Shown piece by piece: positions 1 through 7,879 of a DNA stretch of 64,000 bases. The stretch lies in NCBI GenBank assembly GCA_041645435.1, contig JBAZQB010000003.1, forward strand, positions 124,001-188,000, given 5' to 3'. How positions within the stretch are numbered: position 1 is the first letter of the stretch; each line of letters opens with the position of its first letter. The position numbers and the translations under genes were made by a program. Below the pieces are notes generated by a model. The model searched no databases. It was not told where the DNA came from and was given only the letters and a program-made list of their open reading frames with translations. Source of the stretch: Methanoregula sp. Lineage in GTDB: Archaea; Halobacteriota; Methanomicrobia; Methanomicrobiales; Methanospirillaceae.

Positions 1-143
1 TACGCGACTTTCAAGCGGAGGCTGAGGGGTCGATTGAAATTTTCCGGTCAAGGTTTGATTTATTTTTTTCAACCAAAGTCTGCCCGGAATTTTTCTATCA
101 AGGTCCGGTTGAAAATTTTCCGGCAGGGTCTGCTTAATATTTC

Positions 144-296
144 CGGCCCGGCCCCCACCCGTCCCCTCCTAAACCCGGGGGCTGGCCAGTCTCCGCGTAA
201 CGGCCCAGCCGGGAGCCGGCGATCGCATGCCGTTTGACTATTGTCCGGAACAGGAACGGGCACCGGGACGGGCACGTACCGGAGATTTTTGGAGAT
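144..296. repeat. GC-rich intergenic repeat, copy A
   Basis: First of nine copies of a GC-rich repeat found only in the first 12.7 kb. Landmarks present in order are CCCACCCGTCCCCTCC, AACCCGGGGGCTGGCC, GTAACGGCCCAGCC, ATCGCATGCCGTTTGAC and GGAACAGGAACGGGCACCGG. The preceding bases 30-143 carry AT-rich stretches such as TCTGCCCGGAATTTTTC that look like a decayed relative of the hairpin element seen beside copies B, D and F. Open frames across it are fortuitous. Confidence 0.85.
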
Positions 297-336
297 AAAC
301 ACAGTCTTTATGATATTCGGATAGGAATACAAACCC

Positions 337-1407
337 ATGCGATTGTTTCAGTTACTTGTATTCATCTTCCTGATACTTGCTGTAAGTGTCTGCGGGTGCA
401 CGACCCAGTCACCTGCGCCGGTCCACACGACACCGGCAGCTGCTGTCCCCACAACACCCACAGGGTCCGGGGACTGGAAATTTGTTGTATTCGCAGATTC
501 CCCCGACCCGGCGGGGAACACGACAACCGGTGTCAGTCCGGCCCTCATCCCGATTGCTAAAGCAATCGCCGCGGAGAAGCCGGACCTTGCCCTGTACATG
601 GGTGACCTGGTCAACGGGTGGGAATTAACAAAGGCGTCCCCGATGGCGGGCAATTACACGGGTCAGTTCGAAAACTGGATGAAATACGTTGCTCCTATCC
701 ACAATTACACTGACGGTACCGGAATCCCGCTGTATGTAATCCGGGGTAACCACGAGGACGGCCCGAACCAGACTGTTATGCCCCTCCTCGAGGCCTATCG
801 CGCCACTGCAGCTGCCGGTATGCCGTCAAACGGCCCGCCCGGTGAAGAGAAGCTGACATATTCAGTCACGCACAAGGGTGCAAAATTTCTCCTGAATGAC
901 AATTATATTGCACACAATGGTAAGAAGGAGACGGTGAACCAGAGCTGGGTCAACGAGCAGCTCACGCAGGATACCCGGCCGTTCACGTTTGTCTTCGGGC
1001 ATTCTCCCGCATATGCTGTGGTTAACGATACTAAAGAGAATGATTACTCCATCGACACGCATAGAACAGAGCGTGATATCTTCTGGAAGAGCATGGTTGA
1101 CAACAACGTATCTGCCTATTTATGCGGGCATGCCCACCTGTATGTCAGGAGCGAATCTCAGGGTGTCAGGCAAATAGTCAGCGGGAACGCCGGGGCACAC
1201 GCGATAGCATTCGATCCTGCAAATGTGGATCCTGCACTTACCCTGGAAAACCCGTTAAAGACAATCGCCAAGGATGACCAGAGAGTCGGCTATCTTGTCT
1301 TCACGGTCCATGAAAGTACTGGGACGTTTGATGGTGTTGAGAAACAGTTGAACCCGTTGACCGGTTTGTGGGAAACCGGGGATACGTTCACTCTCAAAGC
1401 CCGGTGA
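337..1407 (+). CDS. Lipoprotein calcineurin-like metallophosphoesterase
   Basis: Predicted surface-anchored phosphoesterase of the calcineurin-like superfamily, 356 residues. An N-terminal hydrophobic segment ends in VCGC at about residue 20, a lipobox-like site, followed by a Ser/Thr/Pro-rich linker. The metal-binding motifs appear in order: a diverged first motif FVVFADSPD, YMGDLVN, the RGNHED motif, FGHSPAY and CGHAHLY. The substrate cannot be read from sequence. The first motif lacks the usual DxH pair, so one metal site may be altered. The gene stands alone between copies A and B of the GC-rich repeat and ends in a stem-loop plus T-run. Confidence 0.85.
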   Translation: MRLFQLLVFIFLILAVSVCGCTTQSPAPVHTTPAAAVPTTPTGSGDWKFVVFADSPDPAGNTTTGVSPALIPIAKAIAAEKPDLALYMGDLVNGWELTKASPMAGNYTGQFENWMKYVAPIHNYTDGTGIPLYVIRGNHEDGPNQTVMPLLEAYRATAAAGMPSNGPPGEEKLTYSVTHKGAKFLLNDNYIAHNGKKETVNQSWVNEQLTQDTRPFTFVFGHSPAYAVVNDTKENDYSIDTHRTERDIFWKSMVDNNVSAYLCGHAHLYVRSESQGVRQIVSGNAGAHAIAFDPANVDPALTLENPLKTIAKDDQRVGYLVFTVHESTGTFDGVEKQLNPLTGLWETGDTFTLKAR

Positions 1408-1435
1408 AACAACCGGGCACCTGACCGTTTTTTTT
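1400..1435 (+). terminator. Stem-loop and T8 run after the phosphoesterase gene
   Basis: CCCGGT at 1400-1405 pairs with ACCGGG at 1412-1417 around the stop codon, followed ten bases later by eight T residues at 1428-1435. This is a plausible end point for the transcript of the upstream gene. Confidence 0.5.
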
Positions 1436-1472
1436 AGTTCTCATAAAGGGCTTCTTACTTTTTTCCGAAACA

Positions 1473-1631
1473 TGGCCCCACCCGTCCCCCCCGAAACCCG
1501 GGGGCTGGCCGGGTCTCGCGTAACAGCCCAGCCCTGAACCGGTCATCGCATGCCGTTTGACTATTGTCCGGAACAGGAACGGGCACCGGACCGGGCATGT
1601 GCCGGAGATTTTGAGAGAGTGAGCGGTACCG
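1473..1631. repeat. GC-rich intergenic repeat, copy B
   Basis: Copy of the same repeat as at 144-296, running from GGCCCCACCCGTCCCCC through AACCCGGGGGCTGGCC and GTAACAGCCCAGCC to the GAGCGGTACC end. Its right end runs directly into the hairpin element at 1632-1736. Confidence 0.88.
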
Positions 1632-1736
1632 GGGGGCACATGGGGCACATTGAGGGTCATTTCCGGGATCTTTTTTCTGTACGATTTTCTCGTAAGACTT
1701 TCCGGAAAATAGGGTCTAAGTGCCCCATGTGCCCCC
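1632..1736. repeat. Hairpin element, copy 1 (GGGGCAC arms)
   Basis: A perfect 17-base inverted repeat: GGGGGCACATGGGGCAC at 1632-1648 and its complement at 1720-1736. Each arm contains two copies of a 7-mer, GGGGCAC, separated by AT. Inside are a second stem, TTTCCGG at 1660-1666 with CCGGAAA at 1702-1708, and a small hairpin, TACGA at 1680-1684 with TCGTA at 1690-1694. The 71-base core is nearly the same as at 8568-8638, although the arms there are different. Confidence 0.85.
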
Positions 1737-1749
1737 AATGAGAGAGGGC

Positions 1750-1978
1750 GGGCCCCACCCACCCCTCCGAAACCCGGGGGCTGGCCGGTCTCCGCGTAAC
1801 GGCCCAGCCTTGAGCCGGTCATCGCATGCCGTTTGACAATTGCCCGGAACAGGATCGGGTACCGGGGTGTGTGGGTACCGGAGATTTTGGGAGAGTCTGC
1901 GGTACCGAAAAGGGCTCAGCTACTCTGGTACCGGAAGGCAGGCCCCACCCGTCCCCGCTGAAACTGGGGGGCTAGCTA
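1750..1978. repeat. GC-rich intergenic repeat, copy C
   Basis: Long copy of the repeat, immediately after the hairpin element, with all landmarks (AACCCGGGGGCTGGCC, ACGGCCCAGCC, CATCGCATGCCGTTTGAC) and the extended tail GCGGTACCG...GGTACCGGAAGGC. It ends in the start of a further unit, GGCCCCACCCGTCCCC, suggesting tandem growth of the repeat. Confidence 0.87.
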
Positions 1979-2045
1979 ACTGGTTGACTGTAGGATCATT
2001 GGCACCGGTGAAAGATTGCCTGATCCCTTAATGAGATTAAAAAAA

Positions 2046-2837
2046 TTATTTTGTTGGTGAATTTTGAGAGGATGTATGGGGAACTGCCTTATAGGTCAGA
2101 TATCCAGAATGACTGATACCAATGAGGAATAAAAATCCTTCATCGAATGGAGGCATTGTCACGATCATCGTGGTCTTTGCCAGGAGAAGTGTACTGATAG
2201 CAAATGCATAAATCAGAACGATAATGATTGTGAAGAAAAACATCTGGATTTTACTCAGATCCAATATCGCACCATTACCGGTTTCATCCCCCTTAAATAA
2301 ATCAGAAACCCGGGCATACGCGGGTGTTTTGTAAGAGAGGATTACCCCTTTTGAGATAATCTTTCCCGTTGAATACCCTTGGTTGCCCAAACGCGAAAGA
2401 GTAGTTTGCTTTTCACTGGGATCTCCTCGCGTCTCCTTTTTTCCATTTAAAATCAGCGAGGATCCCACGAATGATGTGGTGCTGATTCCAATCAGTATCC
2501 ATAACTCCGGGGGGATAGTGATTAAAAGAGGACTGGGGTTATTATTGATAACATTTGAAAAGGCGATGGTAAAAATGCTGGAGAGAACAACAATGGTCCA
2601 CAATGTTAATTGTAATCGGGACAAACTCATTTTATTTCGTCCATCAATGATGAATCCAAATAATCGCCCGGTAACACCATGACCGATTGCAATAATCGAG
2701 AGACTGATAAGCAATAAGACAACAATCCAAGACGCAAAACGATTAACCGGGGTTACAAATAATCCAACTACCACCAGACTAATAACCAAGATAACCATTG
2801 CAATGGTATGCCAAAAAGTCCATTTTTCATTGTTCAT
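2046..2837 (-). CDS. Multi-pass membrane protein, function unknown
   Basis: Integral membrane protein of 263 residues that I cannot assign to a function. Two hydrophobic segments lie near the N-terminus (about residues 10-30 and 36-56), two in the middle (about 80-100 and 108-128) and two near the C-terminus (about 198-220 and 228-250), with a charged loop of about 60 residues between the second and third pairs. Conserved-looking stretches are SRLQLTLWTIVVLSS and ISHSGYLTYKAVP. The gene is AT-rich relative to the repeats on both sides and stands alone, which fits an accessory gene. Confidence 0.7.
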   Translation of the reverse strand: MNNEKWTFWHTIAMVILVISLVVVGLFVTPVNRFASWIVVLLLISLSIIAIGHGVTGRLFGFIIDGRNKMSLSRLQLTLWTIVVLSSIFTIAFSNVINNNPSPLLITIPPELWILIGISTTSFVGSSLILNGKKETRGDPSEKQTTLSRLGNQGYSTGKIISKGVILSYKTPAYARVSDLFKGDETGNGAILDLSKIQMFFFTIIIVLIYAFAISTLLLAKTTMIVTMPPFDEGFLFLIGISHSGYLTYKAVPHTSSQNSPTK

Positions 2838-3297
2838 TATCTCACCAATTAATGATTCATTAAAATAGATATAACTAATATTCTATACAGGTTTCTATAA
2901 TTCGGTAGGGGGTAAACAACCAGATTGGATGACATGAGACAACAATAAAAATTCATATCCATACCTATGACGGAAAATTAATATTCAGAAAAAATATAAT
3001 ACAAATTGCGTGTAACCCACGCGAGCCGGGTATAAATCTTCTTTAGATGAATGATGAATAGGTCATTGATTGCAAAGATGAGTAATACCCGGGTTTGATT
3101 ATATACGATCTTCGTACGTTCTTCTGCAGCCCCTTCTAAATATTTTCCTATCGGGATTTACTTGGCATCCTTATGAATACAACGAGGGGAGGCATTTTTT
3201 CTCATAATTCAGATCGTGTTCATCAGCAAAGAAAATACAAATTTAATTCACTCATATATCAGGAATGAGATAGGGCGTGTAGATCAATTTTTGAAAT
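2838..3297. other. AT-rich intergenic stretch
   Basis: No gene recognised. The stretch is AT-rich and the only open frame, starting at 3216, runs into the hairpin element and repeat copy D, so it is not credible. Confidence 0.5.
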
Positions 3298-3392
3298 CCG
3301 GGCAGAAAGATGAAATTGTCACGATTTCCGGGATCATTTTTATGTACAGTTTTCTCGTAAGACTTTCCGGAAATAAGGGTATATCTGCCCGG
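3298..3392. repeat. Hairpin element, copy 2 (GGGCAGA arms)
   Basis: Diverged copy of the element at 1632-1736. The core is recognisable: TTTCCGGGATCA from 3325, CTCGTAAGACTTTCCGGAAA ending at 3373. The outer arms are CCGGGCAGA at 3298-3306 and TCTGCCCGG at 3384-3392, a perfect 9-base inverted repeat of different sequence from the other copies. The left arm is displaced by about seven bases compared with the other two, so this copy is weaker. Confidence 0.65.
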
Positions 3393-3416
3393 AGTGCCTG
3401 GAAAAATATTCCGGCA

Positions 3417-3615
3417 ATTCCGGCCCGGGCCCCACCCCTCCGGAACCCGGGGGCTGGCCGGTTTCGCGTAACGGCCCAGCCGGGAGCCGGTGATCGCATG
3501 CCGTTTGGCAATCGACCGGAACAGGAACGGGCACCGGACCGGGCAGGTACCGGAGAGTTTGGGGGAATGGGCGGTACCGGAAAGGGTTCAGTTACTCCGG
3601 AACCGGAACGATTGC
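3417..3615. repeat. GC-rich intergenic repeat, copy D
   Basis: Copy running from TTCCGGCCCGGGCCCCACCC through AACCCGGGGGCTGGCC, ACGGCCCAGCC and ATCGCATGCCGTTTGGC to GGGCGGTACCGGAAAGGG. It follows the hairpin element and abuts the 3' end of the PIN-domain gene. Confidence 0.87.
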
Positions 3616-3621
3616 CATAGG

Positions 3622-4116
3622 TTACGGTGCGATCACCGAGATACAATCGACCCGGGAAAAATCACGATCATTGGTTACGAGATGATCAAGGGCATAATGC
3701 GTGCAGCTCGCTGCATGGAGAGCATCGGAGAAGAGGAGACCGTACTTTTGTGAGAATGCAAGAGTTTCATCCAGAAGTGGAGCAGTATCAAGAATGATAA
3801 TCCCATAATCGTGGAGCACTTCCCGGGTTACATCGAACGGGAGAGAAAAATCCGCAATCCGTTCCGGATTCTGTTTCAGGAATGTAACCGCTTCTTTCGG
3901 CTGCATGCCTTTTTCGGTGTACACCTGCATGAGCAGGACTTTGTGGAAGAACTCATCGATGACGGTGCTGTTGACATGGCCCTTCACCACACCATTCCGC
4001 ACCTTTTCGAGCAGCTCTTCACAGGCAGGAGTGAACCGGGTAGTAGTAAAAGCGTAGATGAGAATATTGGTGTCAAGAAATACGGAACAATCCTGAAGGC
4101 CGGAGATCTTCATCAA
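3622..4116 (-). CDS. PIN-domain toxin, VapC-like ribonuclease
   Basis: PIN-domain protein of 164 residues, probably the RNase toxin of a type II toxin-antitoxin pair. The acidic active-site positions are visible: FLDTNILIYAF near the N-terminus, a glutamate in STVIDEFFHKVL, aspartate in LLFSDALHAA and aspartate in TNDRDF near the C-terminus. It is slightly longer than a typical VapC of about 130-145 residues. Its start overlaps the end of the small upstream gene by ATGA (4113-4116), the usual antitoxin-toxin arrangement. Known family members cleave tRNA or rRNA; the target here is unknown. Confidence 0.85.
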   Translation of the reverse strand: MMKISGLQDCSVFLDTNILIYAFTTTRFTPACEELLEKVRNGVVKGHVNSTVIDEFFHKVLLMQVYTEKGMQPKEAVTFLKQNPERIADFSLPFDVTREVLHDYGIIILDTAPLLDETLAFSQKYGLLFSDALHAASCTHYALDHLVTNDRDFSRVDCISVIAP

Positions 4117-4295
4117 TAGAGCTCTTCGATATCGGTTTCTGCGATCATCATGGCGAATTGTTCCGGGACGGGGATCTTGGTCCGGCCGGTTTTCTTTTTC
4201 AACCGTACAAGGACTTCGTTCTGACCGTTTGCCAGCGGGTGATCGAGGATGATCGTGCGCCCGTCAACCATTTTTCCTTCGACAGTAACCGGCAT
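4113..4295 (-). CDS. Antitoxin of the PIN-domain pair
   Basis: Small 60-residue protein immediately upstream of, and overlapping, the PIN toxin. It begins MPVTVEGKMVDGRTIILD, a short beta-rich N-terminus resembling AbrB/DUF104-type antitoxins, and ends with an acidic tail (AETDIEELY) that could contact the toxin. Assignment as antitoxin rests mainly on size, overlap and order. It probably represses its own operon, as is usual for such modules, but no operator is evident. Confidence 0.72.
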   Translation of the reverse strand: MPVTVEGKMVDGRTIILDHPLANGQNEVLVRLKKKTGRTKIPVPEQFAMMIAETDIEELY

Positions 4296-4376
4296 GTTCG
4301 CTCCTTTGGTATTTCATATATTACTGCTCTGGTATATCTGCTTCTCTCTCTCCGGATGCAGTGGTCTGTCATCCAG

Positions 4377-4530
4377 CCCGGGCCCCACCCGTCCCCTCCG
4401 TAACCCGGGGGCTGGCCGAGTCTCTTTGTAACGGCCCAGCCTTGAACCGGTCATCACACGCCGTTTGACTATTGAGCGGTACCGGAATGGGCTCCGGCCA
4501 CTCCGGAACCGGAAGGCCCGGGCCCCACCC
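4377..4530. repeat. GC-rich intergenic repeat, copy E
   Basis: Copy running from CCGGGCCCCACCCGTCCCCT through ACCCGGGGGCTGGCC and ACGGCCCAGCC to a second CCCGGGCCCCACCC at about 4517-4530. The middle segment with GGAACAGG...GGGCACCGG is missing. It lies at the 3' end of a truncated gene with a GWC motif (4531-4653). Confidence 0.85.
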
Positions 4531-4653
4531 GGCCCCCTGTGCAGGTGCGCCGTCAGCAGGATCAGCATTCAGCACCGGCTGTTGTCGCGGTAATGCAGGG
4601 ACCTGCAGGCACCAGCCGAGCCACTCCTTCACAACTTCAGACATGCGGGTCAT
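4531..4653 (-). pseudogene. Truncated gene with N-terminal GWC motif, cut by repeat copy E
   Basis: The 5' end of a gene whose ATG overlaps the end of the upstream membrane-protein gene. It starts MTRMSEVVKEWLGWC and continues for about 40 codons of ordinary-looking protein. The frame then enters the GC-rich repeat and becomes the low-quality translation typical of it. The start resembles ERIMSYLGWCP of the upstream protein and CWCPD of the next gene, so this is probably the remnant of a third family member. A real but short protein is possible. Confidence 0.5.
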
Positions 4654-6478
4654 GCTGAAGGCTCTGCAATATTCTGTCTTTTTTCAGCCCTTCAGGCAGC
4701 TGGCCGGTTTTTGTGTACAGGTAGAGGCATACGATGAGGATTTCTGCTAAAATCATGGCCGCTGTAAAGATGAGGTTGAGTGCGATATCCCCGGAAAGAC
4801 TACGACCGGGAGCCACCGGGTTTGTAATTATCGCCGGGATGAGGCCAATAAATCCCATGATGAAGAACGCCAGGATAATGGTTGTGAGTCCGCCGGAGAT
4901 CTCCCGCCAGTACGTCCGGACGATCCCCGCAGAACCGACTATTGCCTCACGGAGACTCTTCTCCTCGAACAGAAAGACTGGAACTACAAACAGGGTCAGC
5001 ATGTACACGGAAACGAGAAGGATCGATCCCCCGATCTCCAGGATTCCCCCGGGGTACCAGACACGTGCAGATTCAATAGCGGTCTGAACAGTGGTGATGA
5101 GGAGTGCCCATGCGGCAATGGTCCGCAGGTGCAGCCAGGCATTTGCCAGACCCTCATGGACAGTCGGGATCCGGCCCGCGAGAGTAACCGATACAACGGT
5201 GAACAGGCTGGCGACCACAAATGTTCCGAGCAGGTGGCCGGCAAAACTCGTTGTGAAGATGAGAGATAGCCACGATAAGGATCCCTTCGCAACAATGACA
5301 GAAGCTGAATTAACCATCGCACCACTCCCGGTCATGAGATCGATAAGATACTGCGTTCCAATCTCCATCTCGATCGTCAGACCGGTCAGAAGGGAAAAAA
5401 TAAGGATGGCAGTGTTCTTCCGGATAAGGCCCACGCTCTCCTTCGCAAGATCGAATCCCCGGCCGAACCGGCCGGGCGCGTGGGCATTTGTACCGGTTTT
5501 CGGAGATTTGTCAAACGACGGAGGGATTGTGCCCTCTTGTGCGTACGCATAGAGTCCGAAAAGGAAGATACTCCCCAGCAGTGTGAGAACTGCCATTTCG
5601 ATGACCATTATCGCACCGAAGATGAAATACGCATCGACGCGTTCGGGTGGAGTGAATGGCGAACCGCCCGCCGCTGAAGGTACAACCCAGACGAGCACGA
5701 GTGCGAAAAAGATCAGGATGGATACCAGAAGATAGAGAAGTGCCCCGGTGATAATTTCAACCCATAACCGTTTCAGCCAGGATACGGATCTATCCACACT
5801 CGCGGAAAAACTCTCAGTTTCGAACGCAAGGATAGGGATAACAAAGAGGGTTGAAATTGCAAAGACCAGCTCAAAAACACCTGCCATCCCGCTCAGGATC
5901 CCGGCTGGGATGGACCCGGGGAAAAACGCCCGGAACGTCGGGGGAATGATAGTCGCGACTGTAAGAATGAGGATGTACCCGTACGCACGAACCGTCCGCT
6001 GTGCGGCAAACGAGAGGCTTTCCCGGAGATCGATCTTCCTTCCACGGGACGTCTCTCTGACAGAGTACATAATGCCGATAGTGATCATGACTCCCCAGCA
6101 TTCAACGATCAGGCCAAGCGAGATGACACAAAGAAGCCACAGGAATGTTCCCTGGGCCGGAAGGATCCCTGCACCAACGGGGATACCGCTGGGGAGGGGG
6201 AGATCCTGAAGGGTGAACTGCGCAAAGAAAAAAAGCGCCAGGATCGCAGCAAACAGCGAGTACCATACAAGGCTCATATTTTCCCGGAGGATCCGGAAAC
6301 TTCCCATGAACAGCAGTAATCCCCGGTTTCTCCTCCCGGATCCAGAGGACGCTCCCGGTTGCGGGATGTCGTGAATGGAGTGTGGGAGTTCTGTCGGTAC
6401 TACTGACGGTGCTGTTCTCAGGGTACCCGCGTTCGGGCACCAACCGAGATATGACATAATTCTTTCTGCGATCTGCAT
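4637..6478 (-). CDS. Polytopic membrane protein with GWCPNA N-terminus and duplicated six-helix unit
   Basis: Integral membrane protein of 613 residues. The N-terminus carries SYLGWCPNA, a motif I associate with archaeal DUF1673-like proteins. After a Gly/Ser/Pro linker come two similar membrane halves of about six helices each. The first starts near SFRILRENMSLVWYSL (residue about 60) and the second near ESVGLIRKNTAILIFSL (about 345). Each half ends with a VVPVFLFEEKS- or VIPILAFETES-like stretch, so the protein arose by internal duplication and resembles DUF6159-type proteins. It sits last in an operon with an HTH regulator and another GWCP-like protein. No transport substrate can be inferred. 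Confidence 0.75.
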   Translation of the reverse strand: MQIAERIMSYLGWCPNAGTLRTAPSVVPTELPHSIHDIPQPGASSGSGRRNRGLLLFMGSFRILRENMSLVWYSLFAAILALFFFAQFTLQDLPLPSGIPVGAGILPAQGTFLWLLCVISLGLIVECWGVMITIGIMYSVRETSRGRKIDLRESLSFAAQRTVRAYGYILILTVATIIPPTFRAFFPGSIPAGILSGMAGVFELVFAISTLFVIPILAFETESFSASVDRSVSWLKRLWVEIITGALLYLLVSILIFFALVLVWVVPSAAGGSPFTPPERVDAYFIFGAIMVIEMAVLTLLGSIFLFGLYAYAQEGTIPPSFDKSPKTGTNAHAPGRFGRGFDLAKESVGLIRKNTAILIFSLLTGLTIEMEIGTQYLIDLMTGSGAMVNSASVIVAKGSLSWLSLIFTTSFAGHLLGTFVVASLFTVVSVTLAGRIPTVHEGLANAWLHLRTIAAWALLITTVQTAIESARVWYPGGILEIGGSILLVSVYMLTLFVVPVFLFEEKSLREAIVGSAGIVRTYWREISGGLTTIILAFFIMGFIGLIPAIITNPVAPGRSLSGDIALNLIFTAAMILAEILIVCLYLYTKTGQLPEGLKKDRILQSLQHDPHV

Positions 6479-6494
6479 AATTTATTTCTTCGGA

Positions 6495-7148
6495 TTAGAG
6501 AAGGGGGGCATATTCATCGGGGATTTCATGGACTCTTTTACCTAACAAATCCCGGAGGGTCTGTCTGAGTTCAGGCGAGAACGGGGTAATGACAACAACA
6601 CTCTTGTTTCCTGTTGTGACCACTAACTGGAAGGTTACATGATACCGGGCATTTGCGGGTTCGACAGGATACAAACCGAAAAGAAACTGAGGCCGGGAAT
6701 AGCGGCCATAGGTGTTTACCCACGTAATGGTGATCTCTTTGATCGTATCCAGAGGAATTGCGTTCGTATCAGGTTCCGCGATAAATACTTCATCAGGATC
6801 CTTCTCAAGATACTGTCGGATGAGATTTTCCTGTTGTTCCCGTAACACGGAATCGTTATCGCGGGCGCCCGATTGTTTCGTTGCCGGCTTTGCCTGATTG
6901 GATTCCGTAAAAAATACTCCAGCAACCGGATTTGCCTGGAGGAATGCATGCGGGACGGGCATGATGATCATCATGGAGCTGGTTATGAACATCAGGCACC
7001 AGCGATTTTTCCGGTTGTCGCCGGTCTTTTCGAAACAGTCAGTTACATGAAGGAAGGGGCCCTGGAACGACAGCCTGTCCGCTTTCAGGACCGGTTTCAC
7101 ATCCGGGCACCAGCACAGATCCTGTTTCAATGGCGATCCAAAGTTCAT
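6495..7148 (-). CDS. GWCP-motif protein, DUF1673-like, function unknown
   Basis: A 217-residue protein with CWCPD at residues 12-16, matching the GWCP motif of the gene downstream. A short basic segment then precedes one hydrophobic helix (about residues 50-70, beginning WCLMFITSSMMII), followed by a soluble part. The C-terminal 80 residues look like a folded beta-rich domain (ITITWVNTYGRYSRPQF, KSVVVITPFSPELR). It probably has a single membrane anchor. Its start overlaps the stop of the regulator gene upstream by ATGA, and 16 bases separate it from the polytopic protein, so the three genes form one operon. Function is unknown. Confidence 0.7.
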   Translation of the reverse strand: MNFGSPLKQDLCWCPDVKPVLKADRLSFQGPFLHVTDCFEKTGDNRKNRWCLMFITSSMMIIMPVPHAFLQANPVAGVFFTESNQAKPATKQSGARDNDSVLREQQENLIRQYLEKDPDEVFIAEPDTNAIPLDTIKEITITWVNTYGRYSRPQFLFGLYPVEPANARYHVTFQLVVTTGNKSVVVITPFSPELRQTLRDLLGKRVHEIPDEYAPLL

Positions 7149-7591
7149 ACCATCGCCTTCACTTTCGTAAAAAGTTCCTCGGCCATCTTTGTCGGGTCGG
7201 CTGTTTTCTCGATCCGTATGCCGAGCTCAGTTGCATAATCCCAGAGCAGCTCAATACATTCAGTATACCGCTGGCAGGTGCCGCAATTGCCCTCATGATC
7301 GTACCATACCTGGACCCCGTGCTTTTCGGAGACGAAGATAATTGCAGCGGTCTGGAATGGTATCGACCGGCCGAGCAGGATTCCCCGTTCTGCATTGATC
7401 TTTTCTATTGCGATCTGATTTGCATGTGCCATCTCCAGGAGTGCCGATTCTATCTTCCCGTCCATGACAAGAAGGGCCTTGGACACGGCTTGCCGGGAGA
7501 TCCCCAGCACGTTCGCAATAACAATATTGGGAGAACCGTTGCGCCGCATCTTCCAGAATCCGAACTGTTTGTCGTTCGTTGGCAGAAGCAT
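7145..7591 (-). CDS. HTH transcriptional regulator with C-terminal cysteine motif
   Basis: A 148-residue regulator. Residues about 15-50 form a helix-turn-helix (GSPNIVIANVLGISRQAVSK), and the C-terminal half contains CGTCQRYTEC, a CxxCx5C motif that could bind a metal or sense redox state. It heads the operon of two GWCP-motif membrane proteins, with an ATGA overlap to the first, so it most likely controls that operon. The family is common in methanogens but I know of no defined ligand. Confidence 0.78.
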   Translation of the reverse strand: MLLPTNDKQFGFWKMRRNGSPNIVIANVLGISRQAVSKALLVMDGKIESALLEMAHANQIAIEKINAERGILLGRSIPFQTAAIIFVSEKHGVQVWYDHEGNCGTCQRYTECIELLWDYATELGIRIEKTADPTKMAEELFTKVKAMV

Positions 7592-7667
7592 TGGTCAATG
7601 TATGAATGTTGACTATATAAATTTTCTTAAAATTGCCCATGTCCCATAAAATAACGGAAGCAAGGTG

Positions 7668-7805
7668 TCAGGATCTCTTTCCCACACCCATCCCTGTAAT
7701 CATCCCGACCCCATAATGCTGGGCGGTCCCCAGGTCCGCCACCCGGGCCAGCACATGTTTGGCCATGACGATAATATCAGCCGGGACGTGAATCTTTGAA
7801 TCCAT
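7668..7805 (-). other. Short open frame, possible gene remnant
   Basis: A 45-codon frame starting at ATG 7805 (MDSKIHVPADIIVMAKHV...) that is not repeat-derived and has normal protein composition. The frame also remains open for ten codons upstream of the ATG (PVASNGTTCV), to a stop at 7836-7838, suggesting the 5' part of a longer gene has been lost. I do not recognise the family. It may equally be a chance frame. Confidence 0.3.
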
Positions 7806-7879
7806 AACGCAGGTAGTTCCGTTGGACGCTACAGGTTAAACCGATAAAGATAATAATGCAATAATTGAACTCTGGTGCT

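Noticed and set aside
1394..1822. Minus-strand 142-codon frame across repeat copy B, hairpin element 1 and repeat copy C
   Set aside because: Its translation is that of the GC-rich repeat and hairpin, with Pro/Gly/Arg-rich strings that recur at every repeat copy; no start signal.
3216..3620. Plus-strand frame of 134 codons across hairpin copy 2 and repeat copy D
   Set aside because: Most of it is repeat sequence; overlaps an opposing frame of equal quality.
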